Positions 34,362 to 43,524 of a stretch of 64,000 nt of DNA are shown here, one piece after another. Location of the stretch: contig NZ_CP030848.1 in assembly GCF_008274825.1 (NCBI RefSeq), positions 248,001 through 312,000 of the forward strand, written 5' to 3'. This DNA comes from Sphingobacterium hotanense (GTDB taxonomy: Bacteria > Bacteroidota > Bacteroidia > Sphingobacteriales > Sphingobacteriaceae). Every line of letters starts with the position of its first letter. Within the stretch, counting starts at the first letter, position 1. The notes beneath the pieces were generated by a model, which was not told the origin of the DNA, ran no database searches, and saw only the letters and a program-made list of their open reading frames with translations. A program made the translations under genes and the position numbers.

Positions 34362-35393
34362 ATGCAACCAAAACTAAAATTTCTTGACCGTTACCTGACC
34401 CTATGGATATTCCTTGCAATGGCATTAGGTGTGGGCTTGGGCTATTTCTTTCCCAATATTTCCAATCTAACAGATAGTTTGTCCGCAGGTACGACCAATA
34501 TTCCGTTGGCAATAGGCTTGATACTGATGATGTATCCGCCATTGGCAAAAGTAGATTATACATTATTACCCAAAGCGTTTAAGGATAAAAAAGTAATCGG
34601 AATATCCTTATTGCTCAATTGGGTAATCGGTACGGTACTGATGTTCGGGTTAGCCGTTCTGTTTTTAAGGAACGAACCTGATTATATGACAGGCTTGATA
34701 CTGATAGGCTTGGCAAGGTGCATCGCAATGGTAATCGTTTGGAGTGACTTAGCTAAAGCAAACAGAGAATATACAGCTATGTTAGTTGCGTTAAACAGCA
34801 TCTTCCAGATACTTTCTTATAGCTTCTTAGTTTGGTTATTCATCAACGTATTACCTGCAAAATTAGGATTAGCCAACTTCAATGTAAGCGTATCAATGAA
34901 AGACGTAACCGAAAGCGTATTGATATACTTAGGCATTCCATTTTTAGCAGGTTTTCTAAGCCGTTATTTCCTTATCAAATCAAAAGGTATAGAATGGTAT
35001 AACCGGAAATTTGTACCCCGAATATCGCCCATTACATTATATGCTTTACTGTTTACAATCGTATTAATGTTCAGTCTGAAAGGCGATAAAATATTGGAGT
35101 TGCCAATGGATGTAGTAAAAGTAGCCATACCGTTAGTAATCTATTTTGTACTGATGTTTTTTGTGAGCTTCTTCATCAATAAATCCCTTAAAGTTCCTTA
35201 CGACAAAAACGCATCTATCGCATTTACAGCCACAGGAAACAATTTTGAATTGGCAATAGCCGTAGCCATAGCGGTTTTCGGTATTCATTCGCCACAGGCA
35301 TTTGTGGGCGTTATCGGACCATTGGTCGAAGTACCTGTGTTGATACTATTGGTAAGGGCAAGTTTATGGTTAAAGAAAAAATATTACAATTAG
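34362..35393 (+). CDS. acr3: Acr3-family arsenite efflux permease
   Basis: 343 residues, ten-helix bile-acid/arsenite transporter fold. Family motifs include [16 protein letters not shown] at the start, the conserved cysteine in [36 protein letters not shown], and [19 protein letters not shown] near the end. It exports arsenite produced by the upstream reductase using the proton-motive force. Last gene of the ars operon, convergent with a DUF3408 gene 25 bases away. Confidence 0.95.
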   Translation: MQPKLKFLDRYLTLWIFLAMALGVGLGYFFPNISNLTDSLSAGTTNIPLAIGLILMMYPPLAKVDYTLLPKAFKDKKVIGISLLLNWVIGTVLMFGLAVLFLRNEPDYMTGLILIGLARCIAMVIVWSDLAKANREYTAMLVALNSIFQILSYSFLVWLFINVLPAKLGLANFNVSVSMKDVTESVLIYLGIPFLAGFLSRYFLIKSKGIEWYNRKFVPRISPITLYALLFTIVLMFSLKGDKILELPMDVVKVAIPLVIYFVLMFFVSFFINKSLKVPYDKNASIAFTATGNNFELAIAVAIAVFGIHSPQAFVGVIGPLVEVPVLILLVRASLWLKKKYYN

Positions 35394-35418
35394 ATTTAAT
35401 GCCCTGCCACTTTAGTAT

Positions 35419-35856
35419 TTAAAACAATGGCTTGTGCTTCTCGTTATAGATTTCCTTAATCAATTCCCCGAACTCCTGAAAATGGTACTCAATAATGTTG
35501 TCCAGATACGCATAAATCGTCAGCTTATCAATGCCCATAATGTTTATAAGCCTGTTGAATGTTTCGTGGTGTTCCTGCCTTACATAGACCGATTTTCCTT
35601 TGCTTGCCGTAGTGTTCGGGATTTTAAAGAACTGTCCGCAGTAATCCTCTTTGGTCAGCTTCTTTGGCTTTGATGTCGTTCTTTTGGCATTGCTTGCTGA
35701 CGGTCTTGTGTGTTCCGTTTCCGCAGTTTTTTCGTTTGCTGTAAGGTCGTCCCGATGCTGTTTCTGTGCAGGCTGTTTCTTTTCATAGCCAAGAAAATTT
35801 TCTAAAGAAAAATCCTGTGCTTCGGGTTGCTGTTTTTTGTCGTCTTCGTGTATCAT
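35419..35856 (-). CDS. DUF3408 protein of a conjugative element
   Basis: 145 residues. A disordered, charged N-terminus (1-70) is followed by the DUF3408 region (EDYCGQFFKIPNTTASKGKS, VYVRQEHHETFNRLINIMG, TIYAYLDNIIEYHF). Such proteins are encoded next to parA and tra genes in Bacteroidota conjugative transposons and resemble ribbon-helix-helix DNA-binding proteins. Here the tra genes that normally accompany it are missing; it faces the ars operon and lies upstream of the oriT-like region and mobA. Confidence 0.85.
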   Translation of the reverse strand: MIHEDDKKQQPEAQDFSLENFLGYEKKQPAQKQHRDDLTANEKTAETEHTRPSASNAKRTTSKPKKLTKEDYCGQFFKIPNTTASKGKSVYVRQEHHETFNRLINIMGIDKLTIYAYLDNIIEYHFQEFGELIKEIYNEKHKPLF

Positions 35857-36351
35857 ATCACTTGTTTTAATGTTGTTTCATATTAGCTGTTTGGTTAGCT
35901 GAACAGCCCATTATATATACCATTGTATCTATACACCTGCATATTTTTAATTAGCTGTTTCATTAACTAAAAAGCCAATGGATTGCCTGCAAGCACTTTA
36001 ATCCATTGATTAACTCCTTAGCCAATCAGCCAGCTAACCATATACAAAGGAAATAAAAGCAGTCCCAATCTTAATCAGGATGGTAGTCAGTGGCACTATT
36101 TGGCGTTCATTGTCGTGTTTGTAAATAGCTGTTATTCAAACACTCTTGTCGAACTTTGTAACGGAAGCGGTTGTTTTTTTCGGCTAACTCCAATCCGTTT
36201 TGCAAAACGGATTTTTCTGAACTCCTGTTCAGAGCAAGTTATCTTTTGAGGTACTCGAAATAAATTTCGGCACCTCAAAAGCACTTGCCCTTGCAGGGGG
36301 CTGGAAACGGCTCCGAAGTCGCACGTTTATTAAAAATTAAAATGGATTATT
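35857..36351. other. oriT-like region upstream of mobA/mobB
   Basis: Gene-free and rich in inverted repeats. It holds a perfect 22-base palindrome AATCCGTTTTGCAAAACGGATT (split centre at 36202/36203; span 36192-36213) and a longer interrupted inverted repeat CTTTTGAGGT...ACCTCAAAAG at 36243-36281. Further left are repeated AGCTGTTT and TTAGCTGA-like segments. Position just before mobA and mobB makes it the likely transfer origin; no nic site is proven. Confidence 0.5.
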
Positions 36352-36786
36352 ATGGAAGAGAAAAACAGAAAACAGATTAGGAAAACAGGAAGGAAACCGA
36401 AGAATGACCCTGCCGTCAATCGGTATTCCATTAACCTGAATGCAGAGGACAATGCCAAGTTCCTTGCCCTCTTTGACCAATCGGGAATGAAGATAATGGC
36501 ACATTTCATTACGGCTTGCATCTTTCAAAAGACGGTTAAGACCGTTAAAATTGATATGGGTGCAGTTGAATATCACACAGGACTGACCAAATTTTTCGGT
36601 CAGTTTCGGGGAATAGCAACCAATTACAATCAGCTTGTAAAGCTGTTGAACGCCAATTTTTCGGAGAAAAAAGCATCTGCATACCTCTATAAATTGGAAA
36701 AACAGACGGCAGAAATGAAAGAATTGTTGTTAAAAGTTTTAATTCTTACCGATGAATTTGAAAAGAAATATCTAAATAAAGAGTGA
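36352..36786 (+). CDS. mobA: MobA relaxosome protein (second mobile segment)
   Basis: 144 residues. Basic leader NRKQIRKTGRKPKNDPAVNR, then the ribbon-helix-helix pattern RYSINLNAEDNAKFLALFDQ and MAHFITACIFQ, then a helical region (GQFRGIATNYNQLVKLLNAN) common to MobA/MbpC-type proteins. It should bind oriT immediately upstream. Four bases separate it from the relaxase gene. AT-rich, Flavobacteria-like codon use; distinct from the mobA at 3182. Confidence 0.88.
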   Translation: MEEKNRKQIRKTGRKPKNDPAVNRYSINLNAEDNAKFLALFDQSGMKIMAHFITACIFQKTVKTVKIDMGAVEYHTGLTKFFGQFRGIATNYNQLVKLLNANFSEKKASAYLYKLEKQTAEMKELLLKVLILTDEFEKKYLNKE

Positions 36787-36790
36787 AATT

Positions 36791-38056
36791 ATGATTGCAA
36801 AAATCGGAAAGGGAAGCAATATGTACGGAGCAATCTTGTACAATCAGCAGAACGTGGAAACGGAAAACGGAACGGTTTTGTTGCTGAACAAGATACCTGA
36901 CACAATGAACGGCAGGTATTCCGTTGCATATTTCAACAAATGTTTTGAGCCGTATTTGTCTGCCAACATCAAAACGGAAAAGACAGTACGGCATATTTCA
37001 CTGAACCCAGACCCGAAAGACAAGGTAAGCGATGAGCAGTTTACGGCAATGGCACAGGAATATATGGAGCGTATGGGCTACGGCAATCAGCCTTATATCG
37101 TTTTCAAACATACAGACATTGACCGAACGCATATCCATATCGTTTCGACCTGTGTAGGCATTGACGGAAAGAAAATACCCGATGATTACGACCACCCACG
37201 TTCAATGGCTATCTGTCGGGATTTGGAAACGAAATACAACCTGCACAAAGCAACCGAGCAGGAGCAGAAACAGGGCAATAAAGTTTTTAAACCTGTTGAT
37301 TATCAGCGTGGCGATATAAAGAGCCAAATTGCTTCGGTAGTTCGTCACTTGCCAAAGTATTACAGCTTTCCGACTATGGGAAGCTATAATGCTTTGCTGT
37401 CGCTATTCAACATTACAGCGGAAGAAGTAAAAGGCGAGCGGAACGGTCAGACCGTAAACGGATTGGTATATGTGGCATTGGACGAAAACGGAAACAAGGC
37501 AAGCAATCCGTTTAAAGCATCGCTTTTCGGAAAAGATGCAGGGATTGCACAACTGCAAAAACACTTTGAACAGTCCAAAGAAAAAATGAAAACCAATCCC
37601 GCAAGGTCAGTTTTAAAGAATACCGTTGAATTGGCTATGCACACGACAAGCAACGAAATAGAATTTAGAAAACAATTGACCGAACACGGTATTAATACCG
37701 TTGTTCGCAGAAACGACAACGGACGGATTTACGGTATAACTTTTATCGACCACGAGAGCCGTAGTGTTTGGAACGGTTCAGCTTTAGACAGAAACCTATC
37801 AGCTAATGTATTCAACGATTGGTGGAACAACGGAAACAAACCCGAATTAAAAATACAGAACAGCCCTGTTTCCAAAACAAATACATTGGACGATTTGCCA
37901 ACGAAAGACCTTTTTGAGTTTATTCCACAGGAGCATTCGACTAATTTCGATTTAGGATTATTCAGCTTGCTACCCGCTGCACAGGGCGTGAATTACGAAG
38001 AAGAACAGTTTGCCAACCGGATGAAGAAGAAAAAGAAAAGAGGGAGGAGATTGTAA
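36791..38056 (+). CDS. mobB: MobB relaxase (second mobile segment)
   Basis: 421 residues. Typical MobB opening MIAKIGKGSNMYGAILYNQQ, with HISLNPDPKDKVSDEQ, QPYIVFKHTDIDRTHIHIVS (the histidine metal motif near 115) and GIDGKKIPDDYDHPRSM. The basic end KKKKKRGRRL is usual. In intact elements a mobC coupling protein gene follows; here metal-related cargo follows instead, so this segment cannot supply its own coupling protein from the visible sequence. It could be mobilised by another element, for example the one at the left of the window. Confidence 0.93.
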   Translation: MIAKIGKGSNMYGAILYNQQNVETENGTVLLLNKIPDTMNGRYSVAYFNKCFEPYLSANIKTEKTVRHISLNPDPKDKVSDEQFTAMAQEYMERMGYGNQPYIVFKHTDIDRTHIHIVSTCVGIDGKKIPDDYDHPRSMAICRDLETKYNLHKATEQEQKQGNKVFKPVDYQRGDIKSQIASVVRHLPKYYSFPTMGSYNALLSLFNITAEEVKGERNGQTVNGLVYVALDENGNKASNPFKASLFGKDAGIAQLQKHFEQSKEKMKTNPARSVLKNTVELAMHTTSNEIEFRKQLTEHGINTVVRRNDNGRIYGITFIDHESRSVWNGSALDRNLSANVFNDWWNNGNKPELKIQNSPVSKTNTLDDLPTKDLFEFIPQEHSTNFDLGLFSLLPAAQGVNYEEEQFANRMKKKKKRGRRL

Positions 38057-38110
38057 TACAATTATCTTTGTCGGAAGAGGTTTAAAAGATATTTTCAATA
38101 CATTTGCAAT

Positions 38111-38422
38111 ATGAAGTATTTATCATACATATTAGCATTATTAGTGTTGGTCTTATCGACCGCACCTTGCTTTATGGAAGATAAATGTCTTGAAACCGAA
38201 CAGCAAACAACAAGTAGCCAAGAGCAAAACGATGATGATTGCGTAATGGCGTGTTGCTCGCCTTTTTCCAAGTGTAATACCTGTACAGGATTTGTAATAG
38301 ACTCTTTTTATTTTTCGACAATAAACTCTATACAACTACCTGTAAAGAAAGCAGGTGCAATACCTGCACCGTCTGTTTCAGACTTTCCTTATTCTATTTG
38401 GCATCCTCCACAATTGGCTTAA
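38111..38422 (+). CDS. DUF6660-type small cysteine-rich exported protein
   Basis: 103 residues. Signal peptide (YILALLVLVLSTAPCF), then an acidic, Cys-rich stretch: DKCLETE, DDDCVMACCSPFSKCNTCTG. Bacteroidota proteins of this kind sit upstream of metal TonB receptors and efflux genes, and are thought to bind metal; that role is inferred. A -7-like TACATTTG lies at 38099-38106, very close to the ATG. Confidence 0.75.
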   Translation: MKYLSYILALLVLVLSTAPCFMEDKCLETEQQTTSSQEQNDDDCVMACCSPFSKCNTCTGFVIDSFYFSTINSIQLPVKKAGAIPAPSVSDFPYSIWHPPQLA

Positions 38423-38508
38423 TATATGGTGCTTTCCGCCCAAACTGATTTGTTACGGTGCTTTCCACCGTTATTACTTATTTATTAAATATTAAGCATT
38501 ATTTTTCA

Positions 38509-40680
38509 ATGAAAAAAATACTCTTTGTGTCATTTTTTATGACACTCAACCTTTGTGTATATGCACAAAATACGTTCAAAGCTGTAATTAAAGACAGCGA
38601 AAAAAAAGAGCCTTTAATGGGCGTAACCGCACAGGTAACAGGCACTACAATCGCCACAATTTCCGATGAAAACGGACAGATTATATTAACAGGTATTGCA
38701 AACGGTTTGCAAGAAATTCAATTTAGTTATATCGGTTTTGCCCAACGTACCGACAGCTTTAATTTTCCGTTAGAAGATACAGCTCCGATTGAAATCCTAC
38801 TTTATGAACAATCGGAAGATTTGGAAGAAATCGTTATTTCATCAACAAGAAGTACAAGAACTATCCAAAATATCCCCACACGTATTGAGTTTATAGGAAG
38901 TGAGGAGTTAGACGAAAAAGGCAATATGAAAGCAGGGGATATTCGTATGCTTTTGGCAGAAAGCACAGGCATCCACGTACAAACCACATCGCCCACAAGT
39001 GCCAATGCAAGTATTCGTATTCAGGGGCTTGACGGACGATATACGCAAATTTTAAAAGACGGTTTTCCTATTTATTCGGGTGCTTCGAGCGGATTGGGTT
39101 TGTTGCAAATTCCACCGCTTGACTTAAAGCAGGTTGAAGTTATTAAAGGTTCAACATCTACGCTGTACGGTGGTGGAGCAATAGCAGGTTTGGTAAATCT
39201 GATTTCCAAGACACCAACGGAAGAAAGGGATTTGCGTTTTCATTTAAACGGAACATCGGGCAGGGGTTTAGACATCAATGGTTTTTACGGACAGAAGTTT
39301 AAGAAAATCGGAACGACAATATTTGCTTCGCATAATCGCAACGGAGCTTACGACCCTGCACAAATCGGGCTTTCTGCCATTCCCCAATTTGAAAGGTATG
39401 TACTGAACCCTAAATTATTTGTTTACTTCAATGATAAAACAAAAATGAACTTCGGCATTAACACCACCATTGAAAACCGTTTGGGTGGCGATATGCTTTA
39501 CATCAAAGGCAAAGGCGATAACGCACACCAATATTTTGAAGAAAACAAAACACAACGCTATTCTACCCAATTTGTTTTTGACCATACGGTAAACGAAAAC
39601 AGTTTTGTACAGATAAAGAACAGCGTAAGTTATTTTAACCGCAATACAGCTATTCCCAATTACGAGTTTGAGGGAACGCAAACATCCACTTTTACGGAAG
39701 CAAGCTATACCCACAGCAAAGAAAAGTCAGAATGGGTAACAGGCGTTAATATTTGGACGGACAATTTTAAAGAAAAGCAGATGACCGCATTTCCGTTGAG
39801 AGATTACAACCAAACCACATTCGGGGCTTTCGTTCAAAATTCTTTTAAGGCTACGGATTGGCTTCAATTGGAAACAGGTTTAAGAACGGATTACGTGATA
39901 GATTACGGAGCTGTTTTTTTACCGAGAGTATCGGCATTGTTTCAGATTGCAAACGGATTGACTTCACGTATCGGGGGCGGATTTGGCTACAAAACACCAA
40001 CCATTTTTACAGAAGAAAGCGAACGCATACAATATCAAAACGTAATGCCTATTGACGATAATACCAATAAATTGGAAAAAAGCTACGGAGCAAATGCAGA
40101 TATAAATTACCGTACTAATATTGGCGATGATTGGACATTCAGCATAAATCATTTATTCTTTTACACCTATTTGGATAACCCTTTGTTGCTTCAAAATATA
40201 GCTACAAATACATATCAGTTCATCAATTCATCGGGCTACATTCATACCAAAGGAACAGAAACAAATATCAAAATCGGTTATGATGATTTTAAATTGTTTT
40301 TGGGCTACACTTTTACCGATACCCGATTGATTGAAAACGGAACAAATACCGAAAATCCACTAACACCAAAACACCGCATTAACTCTGTACTTATGTATGA
40401 AATAGAGGATAAATGGAAAATCGGTTTGGAAGCCTATTATTTTAGTCCGCAAAAGCTCAATGACGGAACAACAGGAAAAGACTATGTTATATGTGGCTTT
40501 ATGGCTGAAAAAATTTGGGAACGGTTTTCTTTGTACATCAACTTTGAAAATTTCTTTGATACAAGACAGACACGTTTCGACAACATTTATACAGGTACAA
40601 TAACCAACCCTGTTTTTAAAGACATCTATGCACCATTAGACGGATTTGTAATTAACGGAGGAATAAAATTTAGACTTTAA
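38509..40680 (+). CDS. TonB-dependent outer-membrane receptor, probably metal or metallophore related
   Basis: 723 residues from MKKILFVSFFMTLNLCVYAQ. A carboxypeptidase-like domain (~20-110: VIKDSEKKEPLMGVTAQVTG, SDENGQIIL) leads to a TonB box-type LEEIVISSTRS and the plug (IRIQGLDGRYTQILKDGFPI, VEVIKGSTSTLYGGGAIAGL), then the barrel ending FVINGGIKFRL. It is classed with BtuB/FecA-type receptors rather than SusC, as no SusD follows. The DUF6660 gene before and the CDF transporter 4 bases after suggest a heavy-metal system. A frame extension to 38458 lacks a signal peptide position. Confidence 0.92.
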   Translation: MKKILFVSFFMTLNLCVYAQNTFKAVIKDSEKKEPLMGVTAQVTGTTIATISDENGQIILTGIANGLQEIQFSYIGFAQRTDSFNFPLEDTAPIEILLYEQSEDLEEIVISSTRSTRTIQNIPTRIEFIGSEELDEKGNMKAGDIRMLLAESTGIHVQTTSPTSANASIRIQGLDGRYTQILKDGFPIYSGASSGLGLLQIPPLDLKQVEVIKGSTSTLYGGGAIAGLVNLISKTPTEERDLRFHLNGTSGRGLDINGFYGQKFKKIGTTIFASHNRNGAYDPAQIGLSAIPQFERYVLNPKLFVYFNDKTKMNFGINTTIENRLGGDMLYIKGKGDNAHQYFEENKTQRYSTQFVFDHTVNENSFVQIKNSVSYFNRNTAIPNYEFEGTQTSTFTEASYTHSKEKSEWVTGVNIWTDNFKEKQMTAFPLRDYNQTTFGAFVQNSFKATDWLQLETGLRTDYVIDYGAVFLPRVSALFQIANGLTSRIGGGFGYKTPTIFTEESERIQYQNVMPIDDNTNKLEKSYGANADINYRTNIGDDWTFSINHLFFYTYLDNPLLLQNIATNTYQFINSSGYIHTKGTETNIKIGYDDFKLFLGYTFTDTRLIENGTNTENPLTPKHRINSVLMYEIEDKWKIGLEAYYFSPQKLNDGTTGKDYVICGFMAEKIWERFSLYINFENFFDTRQTRFDNIYTGTITNPVFKDIYAPLDGFVINGGIKFRL

Positions 40681-40684
40681 GAAG

Positions 40685-41479
40685 ATGAATAAAACCATAT
40701 TTAATATAACAAAAATGGATTGCCCAAGTGAGGAGCAATTAATCCGTATGAAACTGCAAAACTTTGATACGGTAAAGTCATTGGAATTTGATATTCCCAA
40801 TAGAAAACTAAATGTTTACCATAGTGGAAACCCAGAGCCGATTTTTTCAGCTTTGGAAACCTTGAACCTAAATACAACGCTGATTTCAACCGAAGAAACT
40901 AACGCAGTTGTTGAAACAGATACAAGCAATAGCCAACGGAAACTACTATGGACGGTATTGATTATCAATTTCGTTTTCTTTGGATTGGAAATGTTGTTCG
41001 GTATTTTTTCCAACTCAATGGCATTGGTAGCGGATAGCTTGGATATGCTTGCCGATAGCATCGTTTACGCATTGGCTTTGTTTGCTGTTGGGGGTACGAT
41101 TGCAAGAAAAAACAATATCGCCAAATTTGCAGGTTACTTTCAAATCCTGTTAGCCGTTATCGGTTTTGTTGAAGTTATCAGACGTTTTATCGGAATAGAA
41201 GCGATGCCCGATTTCAAAACAATGATTATTGTTTCTGTTTTGGCATTGATAGCAAACGTACTTTGTCTTTACCTATTGCAAAAGAACAAGAGTAAAGAAG
41301 CCCATATGCAGGCTTCGATGATTTTCACGTCAAACGATGTTATAATCAATTCGGGGGTTATCGTTGCAGGAATTTTGGTCAATTGGTTAAACTCGAGCTA
41401 TCCCGATTTGATTATCGGAGCTATTGTATTTGTAGTAGTGGCAAGAGGGGCATATAGAATATTGAAATTGGCAAAGTAG
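40685..41479 (+). CDS. Cation diffusion facilitator-like transporter with N-terminal metal-binding-like domain
   Basis: 264 residues. Residues 1-65 resemble a heavy-metal-associated fold (TIFNITKMDCPSEEQLIRMK) with the single Cys of MDCPSE instead of CxxC. Residues ~78-264 are a cation-efflux domain: SNSMALVADSLDMLADSIVY contains the aspartates of transmembrane helix 2, and HMQASMIFTSNDVIINSGVI matches the helix 5 region. It ends soon after the last helix, so the usual cytoplasmic C-terminal domain is absent. It probably exports a divalent cation; the ion is unknown. Confidence 0.88.
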   Translation: MNKTIFNITKMDCPSEEQLIRMKLQNFDTVKSLEFDIPNRKLNVYHSGNPEPIFSALETLNLNTTLISTEETNAVVETDTSNSQRKLLWTVLIINFVFFGLEMLFGIFSNSMALVADSLDMLADSIVYALALFAVGGTIARKNNIAKFAGYFQILLAVIGFVEVIRRFIGIEAMPDFKTMIIVSVLALIANVLCLYLLQKNKSKEAHMQASMIFTSNDVIINSGVIVAGILVNWLNSSYPDLIIGAIVFVVVARGAYRILKLAK

Positions 41480-41613
41480 TCGTTAAGTTCCCTATTTTAA
41501 CTAATAGAAACAGACAGGATAATGAAAATACAGGTATTAAGCTGTTGTGAACGTATTTGAATAAAACGGAAGAACAAGGACGAAAGACAGAGTTTATTCT
41601 ATCAGTATTATGT

Positions 41614-41639
41614 GAAAAGGGCTTTGCAAGCCCTTTTCT
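41614..41639 (+). terminator. Hairpin terminator after the metal cargo operon
   Basis: An 11-base-pair stem GAAAAGGGCTT/AAGCCCTTTTC with a 4-base centre is followed by TCTTGTCCTG. It lies 135 bases after the CDF stop and could work in both directions. Confidence 0.75.
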
Positions 41640-41675
41640 CTTGTCCTGTAATCCCGATAGGGAATAAAATGTTTA

Positions 41676-41709
41676 TTTGTTTTTGAGAAACAAAAAATTC
41701 GTATATTTG
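41676..41709 (+). promoter_or_regulatory. Bacteroidota promoter without a following gene
   Basis: TTTG at 41676-41679 and TATATTTG (TAnnTTTG) at 41702-41709 with 22 bases between fit the Bacteroidota sigma consensus. Transcription would start near 41715. The next gene, ClC, begins 180 bases later. Direct repeats CGTTACC-type (CCGTTACCAAATCGTTACC, 41752-41770) lie between. It may be the promoter of a lost integrase gene. Confidence 0.5.
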
Positions 41710-41893
41710 CTTTGAGCTAACGGAAACACGTTGAAATACAAAGCAATAAGCACCGTTACCAAATCGTTACCTGACTTTTTTGATAATCTTTATAAAAGCT
41801 TAGTATTCAACCGATACAGCTTTTTCCTGAAAACTTTAAAATATATTTATCTAATTTTGACATCTGTTAAAATCCTCTGGAATTTTTAAGTGA

Positions 41894-43162
41894 ATGGAAA
41901 AGAAAAAAAGAGTTGTCTATCATCATTTGTTCAAGCTTGCTTTAGCGTCTTCCATAGTAAGTATTTGTAGTGTTTTACTGGTTTTCGCTCTTCAAAGGAT
42001 GACGGAATGGACCGAACACCACATTTTTGAAACCGTGTCAACGACGAATAAAATAGGTTTAATATTTTTACCCACAGTCGGTATCACTGCGATTTACTTT
42101 TTGCGAAAGTTTCTATTTAAGGGACGTAAAAACAAAGGAATTACTGAAATTTATAAAACATTAGACCAACGCAAAGAGCATCTTCCCGCTTTTAAGGTAC
42201 CCTCGCATCTGCTTAACGGTTTTCTAACGGTTATTTCTGGTGGCTCTACCGGTATAGAAGTCTCCTCAGTAGTCGCTACAGCCACGGCAGGGAATATGTT
42301 ACATAAACAACATTTCTCAGCAAATTTGTATAAACGAGAATTAATATGTGCTGGAGTCACAGCAGCCCTAGCAGTGCTTTTTGCAAGTCCCGTAGCGGGC
42401 TTGCTATTTGCCCTGGAAGTTACTGCTAGAAAAACCAGCAAACCTTTATTCATCAGTTGTGGTGTATCTGCGCTGATCTCCTGGACTTTTATTTGGCAGA
42501 CCGAGGGCACCTCCCTACTATCTACCACTGTTAAAGACTGGCATGGATATGCGATTCCCCTGTTTGTAATATTAAGCCTGTTGGGTGGCTTACTGTCTAT
42601 TTATTTCACATTATTGTTAACACGGATCAAAAAGCTCTTTGGAAACATCAATAATAATTTCCTGCGGGTAAACTTAGGCGCGGTTTCTGTCGGCATCTTC
42701 ATTTTTATTTTCCCTCAATTGTATGGAGATAGTTACCATGGATTAAAAGAAATCTTAAATGAACCTGGAAGTATCGCACTACTAAGCCTATTCGTATTGG
42801 TATTGCTAAAACCTTTGGCAGCCGCTCTTACACTGGGAGCAGGTGGCGATGGTGGTGTTTTTGCTCCGAGTATCGTAGCGGGTGCCTTGTTAGGCATTCT
42901 GTTTGCACAGGTGTGCAACACTTATTTAGGAATGGATTTAATACCGTTAAACTTTGCGCTGGTAGGGGCAGCAGCAACTTTATCTGCGTCCATTTATGCG
43001 CCTTTTACGGCACTGGTTTTGGTGTGCTGTATGGTTCCTCAGGGGTTCCAATTATTTATACCCATCTTGTTAGGTAGTTTTGTTGCTTATTATTTTGCAA
43101 AGCTCATTATCCCTTACAATGTTTACACTTATGATTTCTATCTTGCTAAAAATGAAACATAA
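41894..43162 (+). CDS. ClC-family chloride channel/antiporter
   Basis: 422 residues, about ten membrane segments. The selectivity-filter motifs are recognisable: GGSTGIEVSSVVATATAG (GxxGxE region carrying the gating glutamate), FASPVAGLLFALEV, and LGAGGDGGVFAPSIVAGALL (GxGxGGxFxP). There are no C-terminal CBS domains. It should move chloride or exchange chloride for protons in the inner membrane. It follows the end of the mobile segment; TAATTTTG at about 41852 is a plausible -7 box. It is not part of an operon. Confidence 0.93.
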   Translation: MEKKKRVVYHHLFKLALASSIVSICSVLLVFALQRMTEWTEHHIFETVSTTNKIGLIFLPTVGITAIYFLRKFLFKGRKNKGITEIYKTLDQRKEHLPAFKVPSHLLNGFLTVISGGSTGIEVSSVVATATAGNMLHKQHFSANLYKRELICAGVTAALAVLFASPVAGLLFALEVTARKTSKPLFISCGVSALISWTFIWQTEGTSLLSTTVKDWHGYAIPLFVILSLLGGLLSIYFTLLLTRIKKLFGNINNNFLRVNLGAVSVGIFIFIFPQLYGDSYHGLKEILNEPGSIALLSLFVLVLLKPLAAALTLGAGGDGGVFAPSIVAGALLGILFAQVCNTYLGMDLIPLNFALVGAAATLSASIYAPFTALVLVCCMVPQGFQLFIPILLGSFVAYYFAKLIIPYNVYTYDFYLAKNET

Positions 43163-43373
43163 AATACGTTTAGAGTAGCTTTCTGACATCGCTATCTCAG
43201 GAACGTGACTGCTCAAAGGTACAGCTTGAAATGCTTAAACGCGTGCTATTCAGTCAAAGGCGTGAACGCGAGGGTGCCCTCTGTCAGACTTTTCTGCCGT
43301 GTGGAGCTGGACCTGCTGATTGCGTAGTAACAAGAAGATATCAAAGTAAATTAAATGTAACCCGCAAGCGTTC
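43163..43373. other. Spacer before IS66 relic
   Basis: No gene with support. A short frame (43231-43443) has no family resemblance and reads through the IS66 relic in another frame. Confidence 0.35.
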
Positions 43374-43524
43374 AAACACAAAAGACGACGAAACATCCCT
43401 CACTTCCTCCGGTTATAGAAATGTTGATTCAGCCACAGCATGATTATCAGAATTGGTTTACATAGAGGAAGATACCACCGAGGAACTAGCACATGAACCG
43501 GCCAAGTTCTATATTAAAGTTTAG
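43374..43524 (+). pseudogene. Relic of an IS66-family transposase
   Basis: Three consecutive reading frames give pieces that line up with the zinc-ribbon end and the following part of IS66 transposases: RRRNIPHFLRL at 43383-43415 (compare RKPLPEHLPRV), IEMLIQP at 43415-43435 (compare EVVIEP), and LVYIEEDTTEELAHEPAKFY from 43453 (compare IGEDVTEELEYEPAKFY), then a TAG at 43522. At least two frameshifts separate them, so the gene is dead. Neither the catalytic part nor terminal repeats are visible. Assignment rests on remembered family patterns. Confidence 0.6.

Noticed and set aside
36192..36281. Palindromes before mobA as a terminator
   Set aside because: No U tract and no gene transcribing into them. 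Position before mobA fits a transfer origin better.
38423..38508. Cobalamin riboswitch before the TonB receptor, suggested by GGTGCTTTCC
   Set aside because: The gap is only 86 bases and lacks the conserved B12-box elements; a direct repeat is all that can be shown.
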